From Polytrichum commune (lineage: Eukaryota > Streptophyta > Polytrichopsida > Polytrichales > Polytrichaceae): a DNA stretch of 60,000 nucleotides. Below the pieces are notes generated by a model that searched no databases, was not told the origin of the DNA, and saw nothing but the letters and a program-made list of their open reading frames with translations. The stretch is taken from contig OX485805.1 in assembly GCA_950295325.1 (NCBI GenBank), positions 38,429,501 through 38,489,500 on the forward strand, given 5' to 3'. The stretch's first letter is position 1, and every line of letters starts with the position of its first letter. A program made the translations under genes and the position numbers. Below are positions 35,855 through 45,031 of the stretch, in pieces.

Positions 35855-37918
35855 CTATTGCTGGAGAAGGATCATCTCTTCAGATATATTTTGTACAGCC
35901 TGCTCCTGAAATTTAGCTTGCACAGGCTGCGTCAAGTATATTTGATTTAGCAACATTAGTTTCTGCAAAAAACCCAAGCGTCCATTCTTGAAAGATTGGT
36001 CATCCAAATGTGAATACTCCTTCCGAACTTGACAACAATATTCCTTGTACTCTTCAGTTGGGCTTCCAAGAATTGCAAGATCAAAATCAAGGAAAAAGGC
36101 CAAATCTCCGCTGGCTGGATCCCTATGGTGATCGACGGTGTGCATGATGAACTCACGTACTTTGTCTTCAGTACTGGCACTTAGAGCTGCCTTCTTTGCA
36201 AAATCAGTAAACAAAGCTGCACTAGCAATCTCATTCCCTCCCTTTGTTGAGCAAGATGGGTCATATATGATATCATGGAAGAAGATGGCTAGCTGAACTA
36301 TGTGGGGCTCTTCAATGAAATGTGCAAACTCATTATAATGACGATACAGAGCCTCCAAGTGAGAAATGCAGTGGTAGTGTCGCCTTTCATCTTCATAATA
36401 AGTCTTCACCAAATGCCACCAGTCAATGGCTACATTGTCATGCACGTGCAGTCGCCTCATAAGTCCTGCCCATCGCGCCCATAGAGGATGCCATTGCTCA
36501 GGTCCCAATTCCACACGTTGCAACAATGAAGCCAATTCTACACGTTGCATCAGTGATTCCAAAGCAGTGGAGACCTGCTGCTTTGTTTCCTCTCGACTCC
36601 AGCCATTGAAAAGGACCACGTCAGCTCGCTTGATGCGCTCTGAGCTACTCATCTGTGAGCTAATGCGTTTCTTAGCTTCCTCTGCACTGAAGTTGTTACG
36701 CTGCATGAGGCGCGTACAAGCAACTGCTTCAGGAGCCCATACCACCCAGACTTCATTCAACTCACTCTCCCAGTGTGCTTCAAACAGAAGAGCTGCCTCA
36801 GCTACACAAACTTTAACCCCTTCTTGTGCCTTAGATTCTTGGGCTTCCACCACTAGGTATCTAACCGCTGGCCATACTATGGACTTCAGGGTTTCCATTT
36901 TGTCCAAGTTCTTAAAAACCAGGGCACTCAATGCTTGCCTATTTATTGCTCCATCTGCACCAACAATAGAGTGCCCAAACGCTTTCACCATTGCTTCAAA
37001 AGTGGGCGTGCCAGGAACATAGGAGAGATGACCAAGAGCATCACAGTCGAGAACATCTATTCCACTTTCCTTCATTAGTTCCCGAACGAATGTCTTCCCC
37101 GCTGCTATGCCTCCTGTAAGCCCCACCATGTATGGCCCCGTGCTCAATGCACTGTGCACCAACCTGTCCCCTTCACTACGAGTTACAAACGACCCTAGAG
37201 CGTGACGACGCAACCAAGAGGAGCTCATTTTCATGTTCTCATTCATGTCACTATGAGCAGTAGTTGCCACCTTCACCACATCCACAGGAGTGAGACCAAG
37301 AGCGATCCGGTGACTGTTGAATTCAAGAGCTCCAGGAAAGGTCTCGTCAGTGACCACTATGCACTCCACTCGCTTGTCCTCAACCCCCCGTTTGGGAATG
37401 CTCTCTTCGATCGGAAAGGTCTCCAAGTTGAACATTTTCCCTTCCAGTTTGGCATGTGCAATGAGAAACTGCTCCACAGCTCCTTCTCGCACTTCATAGG
37501 GCTGAATTAACTCAGCCAAAAGCTTGCGAGAAAGTAAAGCACCACATGAGACTCCTACCACCAAAGTTCCTCCAGGAGAGAGTATATCAATGGCTTTTTT
37601 GAGCAATTGCCTGTGCCCTTCATGTAGGCGATCGAACGTTCCTCCAACCACCACTCCCATGTACCGCTTCTCAACTTCCACCTTCCTCTTGCATTGAGGA
37701 TCTTGCACATTGTCCATGGCCTTGTATTCAGCAAGAAATCCATCTATCTCTGCCATTCTCCCTGCCCTTCGACACTGACCTCGTTTGCCCAAAGTATCTG
37801 CTCCCAAGTTGTAACCAAGGAACAGGGGCAGTGGTGGTCGCCAAGAGAGCAGCCTGTGACTATGTATATATGTTGGAATTCTCAGATGTAGAGAAATTGG
37901 TTGTCTGATGAGCAGCAT
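35855..37918 (-). CDS. COASY: Fused CoA synthase: PPAT + dephospho-CoA kinase + HD phosphohydrolase
   Basis: An intronless main frame of 687 residues. Residues 1-54 are basic/hydrophobic and could be a transit peptide; Met55 is a possible cytosolic start. About 87-245 is a eukaryotic-type phosphopantetheine adenylyltransferase: GGTFDRLHEGH (92-102) binds ATP, with SSSWLRR (232-238) as the second nucleotide motif. About 263-460 is dephospho-CoA kinase with P-loop GLTGGIAAGKT (266-276) and DCDALGH (292-297). Together they would convert 4'-phosphopantetheine to CoA. About 470-665 matches the predicted metal-dependent HD phosphohydrolase family (COG4339-like), with RRHYHCISH (512-520), HD at 548-549, His597/598 and Asp613. 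The linker repeats L-x-Q-R-V-E-L. Arabidopsis keeps the first two enzymes on separate proteins, while animals fuse them; the HD tail is additional. An acceptor-like CTCCAG lies directly before the ATG, so upstream exons at 38631-38807 may be spliced on in frame. Confidence 0.9.
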   Translation of the reverse strand: MLLIRQPISLHLRIPTYIHSHRLLSWRPPLPLFLGYNLGADTLGKRGQCRRAGRMAEIDGFLAEYKAMDNVQDPQCKRKVEVEKRYMGVVVGGTFDRLHEGHRQLLKKAIDILSPGGTLVVGVSCGALLSRKLLAELIQPYEVREGAVEQFLIAHAKLEGKMFNLETFPIEESIPKRGVEDKRVECIVVTDETFPGALEFNSHRIALGLTPVDVVKVATTAHSDMNENMKMSSSWLRRHALGSFVTRSEGDRLVHSALSTGPYMVGLTGGIAAGKTFVRELMKESGIDVLDCDALGHLSYVPGTPTFEAMVKAFGHSIVGADGAINRQALSALVFKNLDKMETLKSIVWPAVRYLVVEAQESKAQEGVKVCVAEAALLFEAHWESELNEVWVVWAPEAVACTRLMQRNNFSAEEAKKRISSQMSSSERIKRADVVLFNGWSREETKQQVSTALESLMQRVELASLLQRVELGPEQWHPLWARWAGLMRRLHVHDNVAIDWWHLVKTYYEDERRHYHCISHLEALYRHYNEFAHFIEEPHIVQLAIFFHDIIYDPSCSTKGGNEIASAALFTDFAKKAALSASTEDKVREFIMHTVDHHRDPASGDLAFFLDFDLAILGSPTEEYKEYCCQVRKEYSHLDDQSFKNGRLGFLQKLMLLNQIYLTQPVQAKFQEQAVQNISEEMILLQQ

Positions 37919-38630
37919 CTGGAGCTAACAACCAACAAATTTCGTCTCAAAAATTTCTCATACAGTTTTATTCTCCTCAAATTGCTCCTTCAATTATTAA
38001 AGGAAAATTCTTCCCTCCTTGCTCCCTCCTTATTCATCGAGTTCAGAAAACACAAGGTGCACATAGAGTACAAAATATCTCAACACATCATCATCAAAAA
38101 AAATCCTCCGAGGTGATTTTCTAACTGCATTCCAGAGTAACACATATCATCACTTACACATTCATATTTAAACGTGCACAATAAGAGATGATAGACGAAA
38201 CCCTAACCTTAAAAAAATACGATCACACCTTTTCAACTTTGATCTCTTGTATCTATCATAATTTATCATGCCGTGTATGAAAGTGCTCTCCGGTGATTGG
38301 CAATGCATACCTATGCAGATTTTCTGACTACTATACAGCACCGAATGCAAGCACGCGATGATATTTGGCAGCTACCGAATCGAGAAACGTCCAAACCTTG
38401 TATGATGTACTACACATTCCAAGCTCCAGTATTCTGATTAAATTCGGCACCAATCACATACGAATTAAATGGCCTGCACACAAGGCACCCGAACCACAAC
38501 GGATACACGTCATTGCCCCATGAACAACACCTGCAGAACGCACCAAGCATATCATGGAAACACAAATTCAACAACAATCCTCACAAAAGAATTCACACGG
38601 CTTCAGCGAATAGAATGTTTTCTTAAGTAC
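37919..38630 (-). other. Upstream region or 5' intron of the CoA synthase gene
   Basis: On the minus strand this starts with a donor (CAG|GTACTT at 38630) and ends TTGTTAGCTCCAG directly before the ATG at 37918, so it can be read as a 712-bp intron. It is AT-rich and contains no coding signal of its own. Confidence 0.45.
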
Positions 38631-38807
38631 CTGTGAACATATGCCATATCTCGGACGAGATTGGACCTGCAAAGTTCCACAATTTGAGAAAGAAAAGAGA
38701 GACGAGTGGGGATCTCTTCTTACTTTGTTCGCGAAGATTAGATGGGTATTGTGCACGTCAAATGGCGGGAGATGGCTCGAAAGACGCAGCTCCTCAAGCG
38801 CTATCAT
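38631..38807 (-). CDS. Candidate upstream exons of the CoA synthase gene
   Basis: From an ATG at 38807 the minus strand reads 28 codons to a donor AAA|GTAAGA (exon 38807-38724). After a 57-bp intron ending TTTGCAG comes a 36-bp exon (38666-38631) followed by CAG|GTACTT. All junctions are phase 0 and would continue in frame into the main frame at 37918, adding about 40 residues. Short, well-bounded exons next to a CT-rich tract fit a transcription start, but they could be 5' UTR or a separate small gene. A short upstream frame, MAVESTHT then stop, precedes it. Confidence 0.4.
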
Positions 38808-38858
38808 GTGTGCGTAGATTCAACAGCCATGGCTGCGAGAATGCGTGATGAGATCAGA

Positions 38859-38861
<3 letters not shown>

Positions 38862-38890
<29 letters not shown>
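38862..38890. repeat. GA/CT dinucleotide repeat (about 14 units)
   Basis: A pure (GA)n run. Read on the minus strand it is a CT-rich tract just upstream of the candidate 5' exons of the CoA synthase gene, the usual position of such tracts near plant transcription starts and 5' UTRs. Confidence 0.9.
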
Positions 38891-38892
<2 letters not shown>

Positions 38893-39264
38893 CGTAGGAG
38901 GAGGAAATTGGAACTTGAAAGATGAGGAGATTTTGTTTCATCGTTTTCTGTACAGTTGTGCTTGCCATGATCTTTTGGCCTTTGTTTTTATTTATTTATT
39001 AAGGTATGTGGGTGTTATTTGGATCGATTTTCATCTTCTCCAACTTCTACCGATTACATTGACACAACAAAAACTCGTGTTGCATTAGCAAATCTACGAT
39101 GAAACATGTGCAAATACTAGATTGAAAATCGAACCTCCTCTAATTTAGTCATGGTTATGGGGAGTGTATGTTTGTTGATTCCTTAACTGGATACATAAGT
39201 CCTCCCGATTGTGTTCATTATTGAGTGTAGAGTAGTAATTAATATTCAAAAACGTAGACCAATA
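38891..39264. promoter_or_regulatory. Probable promoter region of the CoA synthase gene (minus strand)
   Basis: AT-rich DNA upstream of the CT tract and candidate first exon, without open frames. A run of TTTATTTATTTATTAAG near 38987-39003 could serve as an AT-rich core element. No specific binding site is claimed. Confidence 0.3.
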
Positions 39265-39330
39265 CTCCCTCCGTCCCAAAGTTATTGCCCTACTCCGGGG
39301 AGTAGGGCAATAACTTTGGGACGGAGGGAG
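39265..39330. mobile_element. Stowaway-type MITE, 66-bp near-perfect palindrome
   Basis: Starts with the canonical Stowaway terminus CTCCCTCCGTCCCAAAG and ends with its exact complement. The arms pair for 32 bases, leaving only 2 central bases, and TA flanks both ends (39263-39264 and 39331-39332). Stowaway elements are normally 80-350 bp, so this is an arms-only remnant. A transcript would form a very stable hairpin. Confidence 0.92.
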
Positions 39331-39744
39331 TATGTTTTAAACATGTGTCAATGTGATGTTTGCTCTTTGATTCTCACCTAACGACATACCAATCAAAAAT
39401 AGGGGTCCGATTAAGAAAACGAGCCACTTAAAACCCATCCACCTTACTTAAAAAGGAGGTGGGCCATTACAAGTGATGATGTCATTCCAAGTTCTTATTC
39501 TATTGGTAATGGACACAACACAATAATTACATGCAACAAGTGGCTATTCACAAGAGTGTTTTGTCTTATTATTATCTTGCACACATGGCTAATTTTGGTT
39601 GGTGGCCGACCAAGGCCAAACTTTGGCTCATTTTAGAGACCACTTGAAATCATTAATCACTTGCAACTTGAATATTCATGGGAATATTCCCATTAGTATT
39701 AAAAAAATCAAGATCTGATTTTGATGACATTTAACCATATTTAA
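39331..39744. other. Intergenic, nothing recognised
   Basis: No coding region. One short run (about 39420-39475) resembles the 'ccattta..acccatctacc' end of repeat J. Confidence 0.4.
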
Positions 39745-39823
39745 ATGGTTTCTTGAGGCTCAAAAGTTGGGACTTGCTAACATGATGGAACTTGGGACTT
39801 GGGACCTCGTGTGAACTTGCCAT
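39745..39823. repeat. Fragment of the 'GGGACTTGGGACC' element
   Basis: It contains 'cttgaggctcaaaagttgggacttgctaacat' and GGAACTTGGGACTTGGGACC, matching in inverted order the ends of the elements at 9515-9900 and 54430-55105. The middle is missing. Confidence 0.6.
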
Positions 39824-40349
39824 TAGTGTCACGTACACTATTTGTGAAGGGCCTAAATTAGATGCCTAGAGGTCTCAAAATGTCACACCCACTAATTGCC
39901 AATATGATTCCATTTGTCAACATACGTAACTTCTTTAAGTGAAAAAATCTACATTATGACATTTAGAGTAGCATATTGGGATGCATTAGATGATGGTCTT
40001 GCAGTTTAGTTTGCAAGGGGAGGATATTTATGAGTGTACTAATGGCAAGTGTCATGTGTTTACATTTTAGTATGCAAGAGGAAGATATCCTTGAGCATAT
40101 TGAACGGCAAGTGTCATTTGTGTACACTTTAGTCAACTTTTAGACCGTTGTGTAACATAGGCATGCATCTCATAACATTGTTTAGCATACTCATGCCAAG
40201 ATATTAGTAAGCACACTTAAACGCCAAGTTATATTAGTTGACACTTATGATGAAGTTGTTAATCATGAATATAACTTAGCATATGCCTCAAAATAGGGTA
40301 AGTGACACTATTACACATGTGACACTAAATACCATGAAACGATGTAGTG
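39824..40349 (-). mobile_element. Repeat 'K' MITE-like element, copy 2
   Basis: Reverse complement of 28030-28582 over almost its full length, including the duplicated 'gcaagtgtcat.tgt.tacattttag' segment and the final 'taccatgaaacgatgtagt' terminus. The other terminus is lost at the junction with the preceding fragment. Confidence 0.7.
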
Positions 40350-41178
40350 AGTTAAGTTGGGATGAATCAACAAAAAACCTATGAGAAGGTCAATTTTGAC
40401 TAGTATTGGCCAGTTTTCAATTTAGTTTTACATGTGTATCTATGGGTTTCGAAACATTGAATTGAAATCCACCACATGAACATTCTCAAGGAAAATGTTT
40501 TTATTGAAAACTTTGAAGTTGTCATGGTAGAGACAAAACTGACAACCTAATCTCGAGAATGAAAATAAAGTTCAATATCGTATCATCACTTACATTTTAT
40601 TCGCATATTCTTTTTGGAGAATACATTTTAACTCAATATTTCAAAATTGAATATAAGAACATAAGAATTTTTTTTGAGATTATTATCCAAATTATGAAAC
40701 AATACATCCATACATGACCACGATTATGGGATATTGATTCATCGAACACTTTATTATGAAATAGAATGATAGAATTATCCACAATTTCTATAACCTATAT
40801 AACATTTGGTTTGTATAACAACTTGATAACCTAGTATCCAACACTAGTTTTTTCCCGGACTTCCTAATAACATGGTTGCCACGAATCCTAAGCTCAGGAT
40901 TGGACGCTTCTTCGTCGGGCGGGGTAACTGACGTTGGACGTGACCCAACCATTCGTTCGCCCTCAAGCGAACGAGTCGTCGACTCCGTCAACGTGAAGTC
41001 GAGTTCTCGGACTCAATGTTCGTCCAGAGCGAGGGCCTCGTCGCCGGACTCCGTCGACGAGAGGCCGGAGTTCCAGCATTTCGGAGGAGAGGAGGGTTCG
41101 GAGAAGCAAACCCTGATTGTCGTTGTTTTGTTGTTGTTGGAGTTGCGAAGTGGGGGGGGAGGCCAACAACAACCAGCG
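40350..41178. other. Upstream region of the prefoldin gene
   Basis: AT-rich until about 40850, then GC-rich from about 40900 to the prefoldin start, which suggests the 5' UTR lies there. An ATG at 41016 opens a 155-codon frame overlapping the prefoldin start out of frame. If transcription starts upstream of it, it would act as an inhibitory upstream frame. Confidence 0.5.
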
Positions 41179-41742
41179 ATGGCATCGTCGTCGGAGGGAA
41201 GGGGCATTCCAGCCGCAGCATTCGTGCAAGACGTGCAAGCATTTTTGGTGCAATACAATGGCGACCCGTCGATCTGCCTCACAGCGCTCCAGGAGAAGCT
41301 GCAGCAGTACAAGCTGGCGGAAATGAAGCTGTTAGGGCAGAAGCGCGACTTGCAAGCCAAGATCCCCGACATGAAGAAGTGCCTGCAAATTGTGGACACT
41401 CTTCTGGCGAAGAAAGGCACAGGAGACTCCGTGAAGGTGGACTTCGAGGTGGCCGAGGGGATCTACGCACAAGCGCAGTTTGAGGACACCGAGACCGTCT
41501 GTTTGTGGCTTGGTGCCAATGTGATGTTGGAGTATTCGTGTGAGGAGGCGCAGGACCTTCTTATTCGTAACTTGGAGACTGCGAACAGCAGCTTGAAGGC
41601 CGTGGTGGAGGATCTTCACTTCTTGCGTGACCAGATTACGATTACGGAGGTGACCATTGCCCGTGTGTACAACTGGGACGTGCATCAGAGGCGCAAGCAA
41701 CGAGCGTTGAAGCCGGAAGCTGCCGCAACAGCTGTTGCTTGA
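41179..41742 (+). CDS. PFD3: Prefoldin subunit 3 (single exon, 187 aa)
   Basis: One of the two alpha-type subunits of the hexameric prefoldin chaperone, which hands unfolded actin and tubulin to the cytosolic chaperonin CCT. Starting at ATG 41179 (MASSSEGRG) the protein has the family layout: N-terminal helix (about 14-80) containing FVQDVQAFL and a [12 protein letters not shown] coiled coil, a central beta-hairpin region (about 84-118; [28 protein letters not shown]), and a C-terminal coiled coil (about 120-165; ATNSSL-type run then [14 protein letters not shown]). The length fits the family (about 190). The frame stays open upstream to 40876 but has no ATG there, so the short start is chosen. 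The intact frame and conserved residues indicate a functional gene. Lack of introns could mean a retrocopy, which cannot be decided here. It is followed by a truncated tandem copy. Confidence 0.9.
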   Translation: MASSSEGRGIPAAAFVQDVQAFLVQYNGDPSICLTALQEKLQQYKLAEMKLLGQKRDLQAKIPDMKKCLQIVDTLLAKKGTGDSVKVDFEVAEGIYAQAQFEDTETVCLWLGANVMLEYSCEEAQDLLIRNLETANSSLKAVVEDLHFLRDQITITEVTIARVYNWDVHQRRKQRALKPEAAATAVA

Positions 41743-42925
41743 GAGTGATGACAGAGTAGGGAGAAGCCCAGTTGGAGTGCTCCATTGGTAAATAGAGTGT
41801 AGGAAGGTTAGGGTATGAGGGGCTCAATTTTATGTAGAGGGCGGATTTTAGCCCCTTCATTACGGAACATCAACATAGAGAGAAGGTTTGACGGGAGGTA
41901 TCATCATGTGTGCAGGTTGAAACCCTAAAAATTGGGCTAAAATATATACGCTCTTACTCACCTCTTCATGGTCCTCCTCATGGTTCTATAGGTATGCATG
42001 ATGCGAGGGACTCAATTTACATGTAGAGGACAGGTTCTACCTTCTACCTACCGGATAATTGACATAGAGAGGGCTTGATGAGAGGTATCATCATGTGTGC
42101 ACGTCAAAACCCTCAAATTTGGGCTCAGTAAATTCCCTCTTTCTCACGTCTTCTAAGTAGCTCTTTGTGGCCCACCTTACGTTTCCATAGATGCGCTTGA
42201 TGTGATGTTGGAGTATTCGTTCGAAGGGGCGCAAGATCTCCTCACGATTAACTTGGAGACTGCGAGCAGCAGCTTGAAGGCCGTGGGGGAGGATCTGCAC
42301 TTCTTACGTGACCAGATTCCTATTGCGGAGGTGACCATTGCCCGTGTGTATAACTTGGATGTGCATCAGAGACGCAATCAACAAGCATTGAAACCTGAAG
42401 CCGCTACAGCAGCTGTTGCTTGAGAGTGATGGCAGAGTAGGGAGTAGCCCAGGAGTGTTCCACAGGTAAATAGAGTGTAGGAAGGTTAGGGTTTGAAGGG
42501 CTCATAACGGAATATCGACATAGAGAAGGCTTGACGAGAGGTATCATCATCTGTGCAGATCATACTCCTAAAATTTGGGCTTAGAAATATACGCTCTTTT
42601 CTCACCTCTTCTAGCTCTTCATGCCCCTTCTCATGGTTCCATGGATATGCTTGAGTGTGATGACAGAATAGGGAGTAGCGAAGGTGGAGTGTTCCATCGG
42701 AACAATAGGGTATAGGAAGTTTAGGAATTGAGGGGCTCAAATTAAAATGTAGAGGACGGATTTTAGCCCCTTCTTAATGGAACATCAACATAGAGGAAGG
42801 CTTGACGAGAGGTATCATCATCTGTGCAGATCACAACCCTAAAATTTGGGCTCAGAAATATACCTACGCTCTTTCTCACCCTTCTAGCTCTTGAGGCCCT
42901 CCGTATGGTTCCATGGTATGCTTGA
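41743..42925 (+). repeat. Tandemly repeated prefoldin 3'-flank modules (four copies)
   Basis: The sequence after the stop (AGAGTGATGACAGAGTAGGG through GGGCTCAATTTTATGTAGAGG, GAGGTATCATCATGTGTGC and CCCTAAAAATTGGGCT) recurs at about 41741-42007, 42008-42199, 42423-42655 and 42655-42925 with increasing decay. One module sits between the prefoldin gene and its truncated copy, so gene tail and flank were duplicated together, probably by repeated unequal exchange. Confidence 0.8.
42202..42423 (+). pseudogene. Truncated tandem copy of prefoldin subunit 3
   Basis: It encodes residues corresponding to 115-187 of the upstream prefoldin ([14 protein letters not shown]... to the same stop), about 90% identical at DNA level by eye, but lacks the first coiled coil and beta-hairpins. 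The offset is about 680 bp. The reading frame is still intact, so the duplication is recent or the fragment is weakly constrained. Without an N-terminal helix it could not form the usual coiled-coil hairpin. Confidence 0.85.
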
Positions 42926-45031
42926 AACTGTCAGGTGACATCGACTTCAGGAAGTTCAGGGAGTTATCCTTCCTATCAACATCGCCTCCTCTTCGTCACA
43001 TCCAAAAGCGTGATACCTATTGCCTACTTCAGTCACAAGAGCATGACATCCGCTTAAGGAGATGTGCATATCCAAGTTACTGTCATAAGTTACTGTCATA
43101 TCCGCTGAGGGTTATTGTCATAATGTCCAAGGATGGTTGCAGTATTCGCTGCCAATACGAGAGTGAGTGAACACCACTTTGATAGCAGAATGGGATGCTC
43201 TCCAATCTCCTATCCGCTTTCTTACTGCAACGGAGCGAGCTTATCATGTCATCGGGGAATTTTCTGCCACATTGAAAATGCTCTGGCTGTGCACTTTGCA
43301 CATGACTTCATAACGCAAAACGCAACACGAGCTTCATAATTCAGCAGGAAAGAGCTCTCTGATATGCAGATAGATAGATGATACCCTAGTTCAAGAAGAA
43401 CCGCGGCCTTGAAATAAGAACTGCGTCAATGAACAAGTCTTATTCACATCACTTGCACAGTAATAGTTGCTTACTTTCCTTATGTAGATGTGGCCACTCA
43501 GATCAAGTAGAGCTCACCTTCCTGATGCTGGGACATCTTATTAAAGCAGAAGAATCCTCCGTAGTACCATCAGACTCACATTTATTTCCATTATTCTGTC
43601 ATTTGGGGATTTTCTGCCAGATTTAAAGTGCTAAGTTAAAGTGCTTTAGTTTCTGATTCTGTGTCACTCGTAGTATTTTACATCCAACTCTCTTCCATCT
43701 CTGGTAAGTTAGTTCCCTCCCAATGGGCAACCCCAAATCTGTGGACAGAAGCGGATGAAGTAGCAGATATCAACTAAGGGCGGGCACGGCACAAATTCTC
43801 ATTCATCTAAGTCATGCAATGACAGTTGGGGTCAGTTCGGCCGACCCAGTATCGGTTTCTCTTGTGGATCCGGCTGACATTGTAACCCCCAACCCTTCAA
43901 ACCTAGTCTCTTGGTTATACACTCCTGCATGGACCCACTTCATTTGCTTACCAAAAGTGTGCAGATTTGAAGCACAAGCTCCCCATGCTCTGTTGCTTCA
44001 GTGCTGCATGCTTCCCTCAATTTTTGTGCACTTGCAGGGCTTAATTTACAAACACGGCCCATACAAATCTCTTTGAATTTGCCACGAAATTTGTGACTCT
44101 GGTCTCACGAGAATGCTCATAACTCTAGAGCAACTTGAGTATGTAAGTGTTCCATCTTCTCTCCTCTCTGGCAACCTGTGCCTTGGAGTCTGTTACAAAT
44201 AAATTATTATATTTTTTGTTGATTGTTCTTTGGGTTTGTGTCATTGTGAGCTTCGCAGTGAACATGAAGTCAACTTGAGCGTTTCATTCTACCCAGTATG
44301 AAATGACCCCTTGTTGGTTAGCCAAGCAACATTTTGGCTGGTGCCGTGTGAGGATAAGAAACCAGTCTGTTAATTAATTGATGTCCATTATATTTGTTAA
44401 CTCCTACACAAAGTGGTAGACTACATGCGTATTACGGAGGTCTTCAAGGTTAATGTTAAATGACTTGTTTTGTACAAACTAGCTTGTGTAGCCCATAATT
44501 TTAACACAACCGATTCTTTCTGTTATTTTGTAACACTAATCACATTCTAGTTAATTTATAAAGAGTCATTCTATGTGATCACACAATTTTCAAGAGCAAT
44601 TATGATTTGACAGACAACGCTAAACACCTCTGTTGTTTTTTCAGCTAACTTTCTTTTGTGCCTGTCTTGCTCTCAAAGGGTTTTTCTTTCTTGTCTGTTT
44701 GTTTGATGAATGTGTGCTCAAATCGCAGATATGAAGAGCAGTCTTGTGAATTCAAAATTGTGAAAGATGATTGAAGGAATTTCATTAAAAAAATCCTCCC
44801 AAGACATAGTTCAGGCTATCCTCTTTTGTTATTGATAGACTTGATAGGATTCTGAATGTAAACGTTATGTCAACCAGTCCCTCTATTTGCAAGACTGATC
44901 ATGAATAACAGGTACAACATCCACTTTTGTAATGTGTTGTGGGAGTTGCTTACCAGTTCTGGGCGACCGAGACGACAACAATCCTTCCATTCAAGATTTG
45001 ACAACAACAGAAACAGCCTAGTTCATCAGGA
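42926..45031. other. Intergenic / upstream region of the ZF-HD gene
   Basis: About 2.1 kb without a supportable gene. A stop in the frame of the ZF-HD start lies at 44999-45001, so ATG 45032 is the first possible start unless another exon lies upstream. Confidence 0.45.

Noticed and set aside
40876-41178. N-terminal extension of prefoldin 3
   Set aside because: The frame is open but has no in-frame ATG before 41179, and the extension has no family resemblance.
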